From Torreya grandis (Eukaryota > Streptophyta > Pinopsida > Cupressales > Taxaceae), in assembly GCA_037957365.1 (NCBI GenBank), contig JARHVA010000021.1, positions 6,164,501 to 6,228,500 of the forward strand: a DNA stretch of 64,000 nt, read 5' to 3'. Below, one piece after another: positions 13,331 through 23,879 of this stretch (position 1 is its first letter; each line of letters begins with the position of its first letter). The position numbers and the translations under genes are program-made. The notes below the pieces were generated by a model. It made no database searches, was not told the origin of the DNA, and saw nothing but the letters and a program-made list of their open reading frames with translations.

Positions 13331-14349
13331 GTCATTGATGAAAAACTAAATGCTCAGATCTTCTAATACTTTTCTCTTTCTTTGGCATTGTTTGCATTGG
13401 GTTCTAATGAGTATGAGCTAAAGTTGTTTATAACATACTTATTCCCCCTTAGGCAATGGCACAATTACTTAATACTCAACTTGGACACATGTTATACTTC
13501 TTATTTTACATTTGCACTTTTTGCTCCAAACTTTTGCAGAGAGCATTTTACTCTTCTTCTCCCACAAAGATCATTTACACTTTTTCTCCCCCTTTGACAT
13601 CAATGAAAAAGGGAATCTTTCTTACAGTTTTTCCATATGTTCTCCCTCTTTATCATATAAAGGATTTTGTCCAAGAATTTACAACCATCAACTCATTAGA
13701 GATTTGCACAACATACATACCTGAGTTTATTTTTCTCTTCTTCCAGGAATTAATAAAGCTTTTATGGTCCTCACCCTAGACTTAGACTCTATCACTAGCA
13801 TCTAGTGACGTGATGTAGGAGATTCCATATAGGATTACTAGCCTTCTCTCATAGTCTCTTATTATCTTTTGATCTTAGGACCTGACTAATTACAAATCTC
13901 TTCTACTATGAGCCTTCTTGATCTTGACAAACTGAACAATCTAGCTCCCCCTTGCTCCATGCTCCATCTTTGCATCAAGGGCCTACCTATAGCACACCAT
14001 AACTTCATTTAACACATGTATATCATCATTTTACACATGTTCTCTAAGTTTGGTGACCCAACTTATTTGCACAACCAAAGATACACAATTTCAAGGGTTT
14101 ATTGCATTAGAACCCTTATGCCAAATGAATCTATAGACCATATATATATGAGATGTACTCCAATCTCATTATGTCACATTGAAGCACTCATTCTATCCTT
14201 ATAGACAATGCATACACAACATTTGACTTGATTTGATCAAGTCATTATCACAACTTGTTTGAGTTCTTATTTGTAGCAGACATCACTTGCTTCTCTACTA
14301 AAAGGGGTCTCTTAAGAAGCATATATAGAGACACCTTAATTCATAATGT
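13331..14349 (-). other. Non-coding interior of the gag-only element
   Basis: Between the end of gag homology and the polypurine tract no enzyme domain is visible in any minus-strand frame. Plus-strand ORFs at 13,382-13,779 are pyrimidine-rich antisense readings without family resemblance. Confidence 0.55.
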
Positions 14350-16854
14350 TCTAGAACAATGTGAAGCTAGGAGTTACCCATAACTCCTCATATTCATTCT
14401 CCTCCTTGGTCCTCTTGTGATTTTTGTTGTTGTTGTTGTTGTTGTTCTTCTTCTTCTTCTTCTTCTTCTTAGGCTTGAGAGAAGTAACATGCTCATCCAT
14501 TACACTAATCTTTTCTTTTGTGATTGGATTAACAATACATGGAGATAATATGGATTCATGACATACCTTTTCATCTAAAGTATGTTCCTTGAAGTTCATA
14601 TTCTCATCACTAGGCATAGAAGACTGATGTTCTATGTTTGATACTTGCTTTATTGTAGGAGGATGTTTACTTGAATCTATACATACCTCAGAACTATCCT
14701 CAACTAATACCTTAGACTTTTACTTGAGCTTTGTCTTCTCATTCTTAACATGTGTAGACATTGAGAGCTCTTGACATTTTCCAACCTCTATAGCATTCTT
14801 CATCATGGCTTGATATTTCACTTTCCATACATGCTTGGGTTACTTATATGTCCCGTTGGGCTTACTTTTCTCTTTTTCAGAGACTTGTGAACCTTTATTC
14901 ACACTGGGAGGCATGCTTTTCTTCACACTTTGTACTTTTGGTCTTTAAAATCTTGTTCCACATTGCTTAGCTATGTGACCAAAATTATTACAATTATAAC
15001 ACATTACATTTGTATCTACCAAGGGTGAAAATGAATTTTTGATTACAAAATTAGTTCTCCTTGTAGATTCAATTCTATAATTACTAGCCTTATGACCAAA
15101 CTAATTACAACTATAAAAATAACCATAAAAATATGAGGAATACCTAGTCATAACATTGGGTTGTCTTACTGGTCTTTTCACCTTTGTATAACCATTTGTA
15201 TTAGTTACCTTTGTCTTCTACATCTTCCTTGAATTTGCAAAGATGAACTCATTATTCTTCTTCCTTTCTTGAGGCTTCTTCACATCAACAATGTTTGTAT
15301 CTATCTTTGTATTCTAGAAATATTTATCTTTATTTGCTCTTGATCCTCCTTCTATTTTGAAGTTGTCATATAACTTAGCAGATGTACTGGTTAAGGGACT
15401 TTTCCCTTTTTCATAACCAAGACTAGATTTCTATTTTGAGGGATTTTGAGAGTTGATCAGTTTATCAAGACTGTCTGATCCTCCTATCAACTTTAGACTT
15501 TTATTTAGTTAACTTTTGGATTTTTTAAGTTATTTTCTCAAAGACACTATTTCTACCTCAAGCTTCACACATTCATCAGATTTAGATTGTAGTTCCATTT
15601 CGACTACATTTTCTATTCTTTTAGCCTCTTCAACTTGTGTTTTTAGGCTTACTACCATCTGATTTGATTCTTCAAGACTTTTGGATAGTTTTTCAATTTA
15701 TTTTTATTCAAGCTTCTTTTGTCTTGTGTTCTCTTTCCTCAACTTATCAATCTCATCTAGATCAGATACGAGTTCACACTCAAGGTCCACTTCTCCTTCC
15801 TCTTCTTCATCATAGTCTGTTTCTTCTTTTTCTTGATTTACAAAATCTGATCTTGATCCCATGAATATGACTTAATTTTCTTCAACCATAAAGGCACAGT
15901 CATGGTCATCATTTGAGCTATCACTCTCATCCACTAAGTCACTGTGTTCTCTTGTGTATAGACCCTTCTTATTCTTGAAGAAGTTATTCTTCTTGAAATA
16001 GTGAGGTTTCACTTTTTCACCATCCTCTTCTCACTCAAAATCATCATTTTTGTTATAAGGGCATTTATTAGCTAAATGTCCTACCTTACCATAGTTAAAG
16101 TATTTAAAGGGTAACTTACCTTTCTATTTGCCAGACCCTCTTATTAATCAACTTATTCTTCATCAATCTCCTCAGATATAAATGTAGATGCTTCTACTTT
16201 AACTTTCTTGGTTGCTTTTAATGCAACTTCTCTCTTGGAAGTATCTACTTATCCCATTCTCATCTCATAGGTAGTGAAGGTTATATGTAACTCATCAACA
16301 ATGAGTTTATCTAGATCTCTTGCTTCCTCTATATCTGATATTTTAGAATCATATCTTGTTGGCAAAGATCTTAGGACCTTTTTGACAATGATTAATTGTT
16401 TCATTTCTTCTCCAAGGCATCTGATTACATTGACTATTTCATCTAATTTGAGAAGGTAGTCTACAATTTTCTCCTCTTCATCCATTTTGACACTTTCAAA
16501 CTACCCTCTATATGTTTGTAGCTTGACCTGATTTACGTTGTCATCACCTTCATAAATGCTATTTAATTTGTTCCAGATGTCTTATATATTTTGACAATAC
16601 ATCACTTTGACAAACTCTGATTTGGATAATCCATAGAGAATAGAATTCTTTGCCTTGGCATTGCACTCATATGCCTTCTTTGAATCCTAATCAATAGGAG
16701 TTGTAGTAGGGGTTGTATATCCATTTACCACAAACATCCATACATCAAAACCTAACGAATATAGATATGATTTCATTTTTATGCTCCAAAATGCATAGTT
16801 AGATCCATCAAAGAGAGGTGCTTTATTTGATGAAGATCCTTCTTGACTAGCCAT
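14350..16854 (-). pseudogene. Decayed Copia-type gag (UBN2 domain plus CCHC zinc knuckles)
   Basis: The reading starts at a minus-strand ATG at 16,854 (MASQEGSSSNK...), with a Copia-gag FDGSNYAFWSIKMKSYL-like N-terminus. A UBN2 capsid region follows at 16,249-16,485, with recognisable LRSLPTRYD and DLDKLIVDEL. The first knuckle (about 16,059-16,105) has its first two cysteines changed to tyrosine. After it come a lysine-rich and an acidic segment and a coiled-coil-like part. A second knuckle near 15,079-15,126 is degenerate. A third at 14,959-15,004 keeps a perfect CX2CX4HX4C. The tail holds a poly-Lys/poly-Asn run encoded by TTC/TTG repeats. Several in-frame stops break it, and the capsid piece at 16,249-16,485 is the longest intact remnant. 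The role would be RNA packaging into virus-like particles. Confidence 0.85.
14424..14470. repeat. (TTG)n(TTC)n microsatellite
   Basis: A trinucleotide run in two phases. It reads as poly-Asn and poly-Lys on the minus strand at the C-terminal part of the gag frame, and has probably expanded by slippage. Confidence 0.9.
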
Positions 16855-16911
16855 TGTGTTCACTATTAAAAGATATACCTGAGTTGATTAAGCTTCTTTC
16901 AAGGAACCCTA

Positions 16912-16924
16912 GGCTCTAATACCA
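16912..16924 (-). promoter_or_regulatory. Primer-binding site (Met-tRNA type)
   Basis: On the minus strand TGGTATTAGAGCC begins two bases after the 5' LTR end. It differs by one base from the TGGTATCAGAGCC site that plant Copia elements use to prime from initiator-Met tRNA. It fixes the element's orientation and the LTR boundary. Confidence 0.88.
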
Positions 16925-16926
16925 AT

Positions 16927-19717
16927 TATTGAAACACAACTAGATACTGAGAGGTGGGGTGAATCAATATATCAATTAAAACTAGTATTTTAAAACCTTT
17001 TGATGCAGATTAAAAGATATATGCAGATCAAATAAAATATGCAGAGATCACACAAACTCAAATACACATGACACCAAATTTATATGTGGAAAACTCAAAG
17101 GACAAAACTTTGGTGATAATAGTTGCTAAAAACTATTATTCTAATCCAGCCTCATAATTTAAAGCCTCACTGACAAAACCTCACTGGTTACACATTTAAG
17201 GGCACCGACCCTAAGGAAACACTAATCTCCTAGTTTAAGATCACCAAATCTAAGAAAACAATAACTCCTTAAATGAGTACCAACTCAGCTTAACCTCACT
17301 AGTTACAATGTTTAAGAGAACCAACCCTAAGGAGACACCAATTCCCTAATTGAATGCCAACTTATCTTGTCTAATGGCACTAACCAATCAGATCTATGGA
17401 GCTACAACTCTAGATTACAAAATAGATTCAAAAATGAATCCAAATCTGACTCTCTATTACAAGTCTAATATGTAACTACTCATTCTCTGCACACTATCTC
17501 TATGTGCCTTTCTTCCTCTCTAATTCTCTCTATTCTTCTGGTCTTATGTTTGGATATTTCTCTATTTGACACACTTCATTGGCTTCGCAAACCACTCTGC
17601 TCTTCTTTTCCCCCTCTGGTTGTATGTCTATATATTTTTGTTTGACACAATTTCAACTTCTCTAACCTTATTTTCTTTGTCTTAGATATCATATATATAA
17701 AAAATGATCTAGTATTCCATATCTTCTATGTGTTCACACTCAAATTGTAACACATCATGCCAATTTTGGACTCTAGTTCATTATGACTTGGACTGTAAGT
17801 TTTTTGCATATCAATTCTATGTATCACACCATAATTTTAGGTCTCTTTACTGTCTATAGCATTTCTTAGACTCAAGTTTTGATGTACAAGCTCTTTAATG
17901 TAGATTTTATCAGTTAGATCGATCAATCTTGTTGTGTGTTGATATATAGAGCTTATACACAAGTTCCTGCATGTTTCTCCACTTGATCATTGGAATTTAA
18001 ACACTTTAAATAATGGCCTTTGATCTCTTTCTTCATGCCATATCCAAGCTCTCTCACTCTGTCAGATCTTTATACACAGTTAAACTTTAATGTTCCACTC
18101 TTTAAAACATGTCTGTTGATCTCCAGATTCTAGCTCCCACATATCATTAGATCTTTGAAATTTCATAAACTTTACCTTGACTTGGTCATTAAACTTTGAC
18201 ATTTTGACCTCATCTCACTGCTTCTTATGTCTTTGGATCACTTTCTCTCTATTGATATTCTCAAACCTGCTCAATATTTAACTTGCCACTATGTCGATAA
18301 ACATCGATCACTTTGTAGCATTTAAGTCTATTCACTCTATTGGATCTCCTTTGCATGATCACCTGCTAACTATCATATCTTTTGACAAGCTTGATCTTTA
18401 TATTTATCCAACCCTCGAGGATATGAAACTTGGCATAAATGTGTGCCTTCTCTACATAGTTGTTTGTTCCCGCTATTGAGACATTTGGCATCCTCATATT
18501 GCTTGTTGGCCTTTTGACTTTAAATTGCATCGTAGATTAATTGTTCAAGCTCTGTGATTGTGACATTTTTCACTTACATGTTAACTCAGAGGTCCTTTTG
18601 ACAATTTGACTTCATCATGCTCCGTTGGATCTTTAATGTCTAATTAAGTGTGAACCATTGATCTTCCAACTAGATCAAACTTTACCTTGTGCATATTTTT
18701 CTAAGTATGGGGACCATTTCAATTATGCCTGGAAGGTTTAATTTTCACCTTCACATCTTCTGCTTCACTCAACTACATAGTCTAAAATTTGGACTATATA
18801 AACTAGGCATGAAAGTGAACAAACCCATATGCTCAATTATTTTTGAATCCTTCATACATGCAAGATATAACGCTATTAATCTGCTCACTCAGATTATTCT
18901 GTCATAGAGCTAGCTATGCCTAGAAGGCCAACCTTATTCTTGCATAACTCTTGTCACACTTAGTCACATGACCTACAAATTAGCGCATATGATCCTCTTT
19001 TATGGGGGATTCCATCCATATATCTATTTGCTCTTGAAGCCTTCATAAGTGCAAGATATGACATCATAAAAATGCCTTCTTAACTTTTTCTTGCAACCTA
19101 GAAATTTATTTAAGTGTTGAAAAACACTATCAAAATGCCTTAGAGCCCTACTTTGATCAAGCATATCTTTTGTTATGTTATGTCATGTGACCTGAGATTT
19201 AGCACATATAAACTAGACACAAAAATAAATAGACCCATGTGATCATTTTGTCCTAACACCTCCATGTGTACAAATGCTGACCTCATCAATATGCTTACTT
19301 GGATTTGTTTAGCCCTTTTTGTAAATTTGGCTAAGTATAGAAACTTAGTGGATTTTGTCCAAGCAACCAACTTTGCATGCTCATATATTCAACTACGCTT
19401 CATTGCATGTCTTCAAATTTGGTGCATAACTACTAGGGACCAATGTGATCACAACCATGTGACCAGCTCTCCCATACTCATTCACACATGGTAATGGTGA
19501 TGTCAAAAAAATGCCTTAAGATCTTTTCTATCATAGATCCAAAATGTCTAGATGATCAATGTGAAGAACTGAATGAATTCCAATCATACACATAAGTATT
19601 CCAATCATTCTTGACCTCTGATAGGATATTTTGCATATCCTATAATCACTATATATAATCCTGAACATCAATGGCATGCTCATAATATCCCTTTTGACAT
19701 CAATGACAATCATATTT
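16927..19717 (-). repeat. 5' LTR of the gag-only element (2,791 bp)
   Basis: Full-length partner of 10,514-13,318, with many single-base differences and small indels. The terminus near the primer-binding site is TATTGAAACAC, compared with TGTTGGAACAC in the partner. The outer terminus ends at CATATTT and lacks the final CCAACA found in the partner, and is followed directly by AAAAT. Confidence 0.85.
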
Positions 19718-20224
19718 AAAATTTTTTTATGACTATAAAATCATTACTTTTATTTACTTGATAAGTTAGGATGTTGAATTTTTATTTATTTCACTAAATT
19801 GTTAGAGTTTTTATTTTCAATTTATAGCTTTAAGTTTTTTTTAGTGAACATTTGTTTGGTGTAGTCTATATATGTTTGTAGACTAAAGATGGTTGTTGGA
19901 TTATACCACTCACATGTAGGCTTTAAATGCTAGCTGCTAGGTGTTGATATCAACACCCAATAGATAATTATGATAGTTTTAATTTTATGACATGGTTGTA
20001 TTTTAATGTTGGTGTAAAATGTTATTGTTTATTGGTTTGTGGTGTAAATGGTGAATTTTATTGGTCATTTTTATAGAGTTTTGAGGCCCTTTAACAAGGA
20101 GTAGTAGTTGTCATTTTCGATCCTAGTCAAAGTATGAAAGGGAAGGTTGTGATTGATGCATTACAATTAATCAATCTTTAGACTATGGTGCTTTTCCAAG
20201 AGCCTCGAAAAACAACTTCAAATC
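19718..20224. other. AT-rich flank with an 18-bp palindrome
   Basis: No gene is seen. GGTGTTGATATCAACACC at 19,940-19,957 is a perfect palindrome. No other structure was recognised. Confidence 0.6.
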
Positions 20225-20866
20225 TTGGGCATTTGAATAAACCATCCATCCAAGTAAGAAACTTGTGGGTGGTGACAATTTTAGATTTTAAGAAAGATTT
20301 TCTGGAAAAATTGCTTGAGGATTTAGAAGATTGAAATTTTTAGGCTACACTTTGAGGTCCTTAAGATGCCCCAAAAAGTGCAGTCCTTATAGTTTGAAAT
20401 TTTTCTTAAATAATCTCTCTTAATATTATGAATTACGAAAGCTTGAAGTCTTTAATTTTTAGAGTTGTTGATTAAGTTTAGTCTTTAATTCTCTTCTGAA
20501 TTATATATCATTTTGTATTATACTTTTACAAGCATTGATCCATGGTTTTAATTGACATGGGAATCTGAATAAACCATCCATCCAAGTAAGAAATTAATGG
20601 GTGGTGACATTTTTAGATTTTAAAAAAGATTTTCCGGAAAATTGCTCGAGGATTGAAATTTTGGGCTACACATTAAAGTCCTTGAAATGCCCCCAAAAGT
20701 GTGGTCCTTCCTATACTTTGAAAATTTCCTTAAATAATCTCTCCTAATATTATGGATTGTAAATGCTTGAAGTCTTTCATTTTTAGAGTTGTTGATTGAG
20801 TTTAGTGTTCTAAATTATACATTATTTTCTTGTACAAATATTGATCCATGGTTTTAATTGACATTA
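20225..20866 (+). repeat. Tandem duplication, two units of ~342/300 bp
   Basis: GAATAAACCATCCATCCAAG occurs at 20,235 and 20,577, a 342-bp period. Both units continue in parallel through GGGTGGTGACA, AAAGTG-GTCCTT, AGTCTTT-ATTTTTAGAG and end in GATCCATGGTTTTAATTGAC. The second unit is shorter by indels. Not coding. Confidence 0.85.
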
Positions 20867-20899
20867 TTATTCTATTTAAATTAATTATCGAAAAAAATG

Positions 20900-21235
20900 A
20901 ACAAGAACTGGAAGAAAAGATGCTACTCAACTTACATGAGAAGAAATGGGCTAATGATTCGATCTCTAAGACAAATTTATAGATAGTTTAGGTTAGTAGT
21001 TATGCAAATAAAATATCATGGATTGATTTTAATCAAGTGTATCCTTATTTCCACATTTATCATTCCATCTAAAATATTCTTATATGCAGGAAAACCCGAT
21101 CTTTCAATAAAGTATAATAAAGTTGTACAGGAAGAGGACCAGCTACCTCTTGAGAAGCTTACTATTGCAAATGTGTGAAGACAACATGCTAAAAAGAATC
21201 AGGAGCAGCATGTCTCAAATAGGATGTCTTCAAAC
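20900..21235 (+). pseudogene. Exon-like coding fragments of an unidentified gene, with an in-frame stop
   Basis: Two stretches read like protein. At about 20,900-20,980 the frame gives NEQELEEKMLLNLHEKKWAN. After a pyrimidine-poor region and an acceptor-like TATATGCAG (to 21,089), the frame from 21,090 reads GKPDLSIKYNKVVQEEDQLP, continues about 10 residues, hits TGA where CGA (Arg) would fit, then continues as RQHAKKNQEQHVSN. Charged composition and long open frames stand out from the surrounding AT-rich DNA. The family was not recognised. It is probably a captured or decayed gene fragment. Confidence 0.4.
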
Positions 21236-21415
21236 ATAGTTCAGACTTTGGGATCATGCTTGATATGGTTGTTTTGTATTTCCTCTGTGTTTACTTTTAC
21301 ATCTCTTAATTTATCAAAAGTAGTGGACAAAAAATGGAAAGAGTGGGATCACATATATAAGATAATCATTTTTCAAATAATAGAGAATTTGGAAAAAATG
21401 GTTAGATCTCAATAG

Positions 21416-22195
21416 TTATGGATCTATAAATTGGTGTTTTATGTATTAATGATTGCAACTGTGATCTTTAATTTTCTTCTTTTATCAATTCTTTGATACT
21501 TATTATATAGTTATGATTGTAACTGTGATCTCTAGCTTTTTTATTTTTATCAAATTAAGGTGTTATGAGAGTATTTATACAACTTTTAGTTGAAGTGAAT
21601 TGAAATTAGTCAAAAAAAACCTAAAATGCACAATACGGACATTCGGATTATTTGGATTGGAATGTGTTTTTAAATTTAAGCGTATGCATTAGTACACATG
21701 GATACAAAGATTGGTCCTTCATAAATGTTTAAAATTTGTATCCACTCGTGTTTATTTAAACTGAATTCAGCCGCATGTATATATCTTCTGGTTTTTATGG
21801 AAGAGTTTGGTTTAATTATTGAGAGTAGCTGCACAGTTCAGTTAACAGAAAGGATCCTTTGCAAGCTAAGTCTGGTCCTATGTGACCATTTCAGATTTTA
21901 TTTACCAGTTTCGATTTATTGTTAAGGAGATCCATCGCTGTTATAAAATGATTATGAAGGAGATTGTTATGGTTTCATAGAGATTACAACAAGTGAACAG
22001 AGGTATCAAACTCTATTAATTTTGGATGATTTTTTTCTGTTGAAAAATATATTTTTATTAATAATATAAGATAATCATATCTAAAAAAATGGATTAAAAA
22101 ATCACATCCCACAAATCAAACCACACTTAACTATACAGCTCTACCAGACCCCTAAGAATTTAACTATACTATCACTACCTATATTCCTTTCCTCA
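21416..22195. other. AT-rich stretch without recognised feature
   Basis: Short ORFs only (for example 21,725-21,925). No family resemblance or repeats noticed. Confidence 0.4.
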
Positions 22196-22325
22196 TAACG
22201 TTACGCAAAGCTAGATCAGAATCACCATTTGGACATGTTCCTACATGAATCACAGACTGGCTAGCATTACTTTGTTGGAAGGCGATGTGAGGAGAGCTAA
22301 GCACTGGCCGTATGTTTTCTTACAT
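22196..22325 (-). pseudogene. Short coding-like island, unidentified
   Basis: The minus strand stays open for about 43 codons. It reads RPVLSSPHIAFQQSNASQ and onward through HVGTCPNGDSDLALRN to a stop near 22,196. Base composition is less AT-rich than the flanks. No family was recognised and chance is possible. Confidence 0.25.
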
Positions 22326-22882
22326 ATCATGCTAAGTGTGAGATTTCCGTCACATGACGGAGAACCTGTAGCAATAAAATTCAATTGTACTTTATTCCAA
22401 GATCTCCTCTCTATGTGAAGATGTAATGAATGGTTTATAAATTCAATTATCTTTCAAACCTTTAACATTCATATTGTGGAAAAATACAAGTTTTTTTAAA
22501 AATTGTGAGGTAATATGGATTTTAACATTTTTAGTGAGTGCTCAAACAATTATGTGAAGCCTTATTGAATACCTAAAATATTTTTCTTCCTTTAATATCA
22601 TTTAATTACATTTTAATATTAACATTATTTTTAGATTAAGTTAGTTAAAACACCTAGCTTTTATCATTCCCATTATGGTGGCTATTCAAGGTCATACATC
22701 TTACATACTCTTAATGGTGAAAAACTCACTTGCTTTTTATTAAAAGATATATCTAAATGTCTTTGAGTTAACAAGTATTACATCCAATAGTTTTTTTAAA
22801 TAAATTTATTAAGGTTATAATTTAAAAAAAAAAAAAAAATCAATTTAATTCATGGCTTCATTAATTTTGATTATATAGTCAT

Positions 22883-23567
22883 TGGTTAAAGTATAATAAG
22901 TTTAAAAATAATATATTTCTCATTCAACTTATATTTATAATTGGATAAATTTATACAACTTTCATGTTAAATAAATGTACTAATATTACATGATGAAAAT
23001 ATAAATTAATTAAACAAAATATTCATAGACATAACACTTACAAATTATATGAAATTAAAATTGTTTATTAAATGACTAAAATATTACATAAAGTTTTTAA
23101 ATAAAGTTAAATTCAAAATTGGAGTTGATATCTATAATTAGAAAATTTTAAAAAATCAAAAGTTATGTAAAATTAATTGATTCATGTAATATTTCGAAAG
23201 TTATTATTTTCAGTAATTTTTATTTTCTAAAAAATTTTTAATCGATATTTTTAGTAAATTTTGCATGTAAGTTCGGATGGGCCTAAAAATATTCACATAT
23301 CCTCTAAATATTAAAATAAATTTAATGGAAGAATTTTAACTCAAGTTCGTGTCTAAAATTTTTTTTTTTTTGAAAAAATATTAATTTTTTTTTATAACTT
23401 CAGATGGTCATGTATGACTTTTGATTTTTTTTGAAAATATTGATAACTTGATAGAGTAGGTTATGGATGAATTAAATTTTTTGAGATAGTCATTTTAGTA
23501 CAAATGTGAACTCAATCATAATTATGAATCAAAAGTTATAGCCTCCTGAAGTTTGGTCTCCACATCA
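22883..23567 (-). repeat. 3' LTR of the Gypsy element
   Basis: Aligns with 39,622-40,336 through shared text such as GATGAAAA-ATAAA, GGGCCTAAAAATATTCACAT / GAGCCTAAAAATATCCACAT, AATCAAAAGTTAT-GCCTC and TTTGGTCTC. On the minus strand it starts TGATGTGGAGACC. The other boundary is approximate. Confidence 0.75.
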
Positions 23568-23576
23568 TTCTCTTTT
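23568..23576 (-). promoter_or_regulatory. Polypurine tract of the Gypsy element
   Basis: On the minus strand AAAAGAGAA directly precedes the LTR start TGATGTGG, as expected for second-strand priming. Confidence 0.7.
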
Positions 23577-23879
23577 GGTTGAAAACAACTCAACACCTGT
23601 AAGTTGTTCTAATTAAAATCCTATCATATATTTTTATCAATCATTTTCAGTGCTCATTTTGAAATTTAAGTGTTGTCTTCTTGTTGTAGTCCTTCCCAAT
23701 ATACCAAATACCAATTATAACTTCCTTGCCTTGTGTGCACTATCTTTTTATCCATAATCTATGTTATCTTCTTCTTTGGTACATGATACTTCTAATATAT
23801 TTATTCATATTCTTTTCTTTCACCATTTTCTCTATGAAAATAGTATTAATATGAAATATTAAATATTGTAGAGATATAA

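Larger units (their letters stand above)
10514..19717 (-). mobile_element. Gag-only LTR retrotransposon with 2.8-kb LTRs (TR-GAG-like, Copia-type gag)
   Basis: Two long direct repeats, 10,514-13,318 and 16,927-19,717, flank a 3.6-kb interior. On the minus strand the order is 5' LTR, primer-binding site, gag, polypurine tract, 3' LTR. The interior encodes a Copia-type gag with a UBN2 domain and CCHC knuckles. No protease, integrase, reverse transcriptase or RNase H was recognised between about 14,350 and the polypurine tract. A 5-bp AAAAT lies immediately outside both ends (10,509-10,513 and 19,718-19,722) and is a plausible target-site duplication. LTR divergence and in-frame stops show an old, inactive copy. 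Such an element would need an autonomous partner to supply its enzymes. Confidence 0.85.

Noticed and set aside
13382..13779. Overlapping plus-strand ORFs of 70-107 codons
   Set aside because: They lie antisense in the interior of the minus-strand gag-only element and overlap in several frames with no domain resemblance.
14351..14617. 88-codon minus-strand ORF as an independent gene
   Set aside because: It continues the frame of the decayed gag; its poly-Lys/poly-Asn part is a trinucleotide repeat.
10514..19717. Endogenous pararetrovirus
   Set aside because: Paired LTRs, polypurine tract, Met-tRNA site and UBN2 gag identify an LTR retrotransposon; no movement protein or coat-type region was seen.
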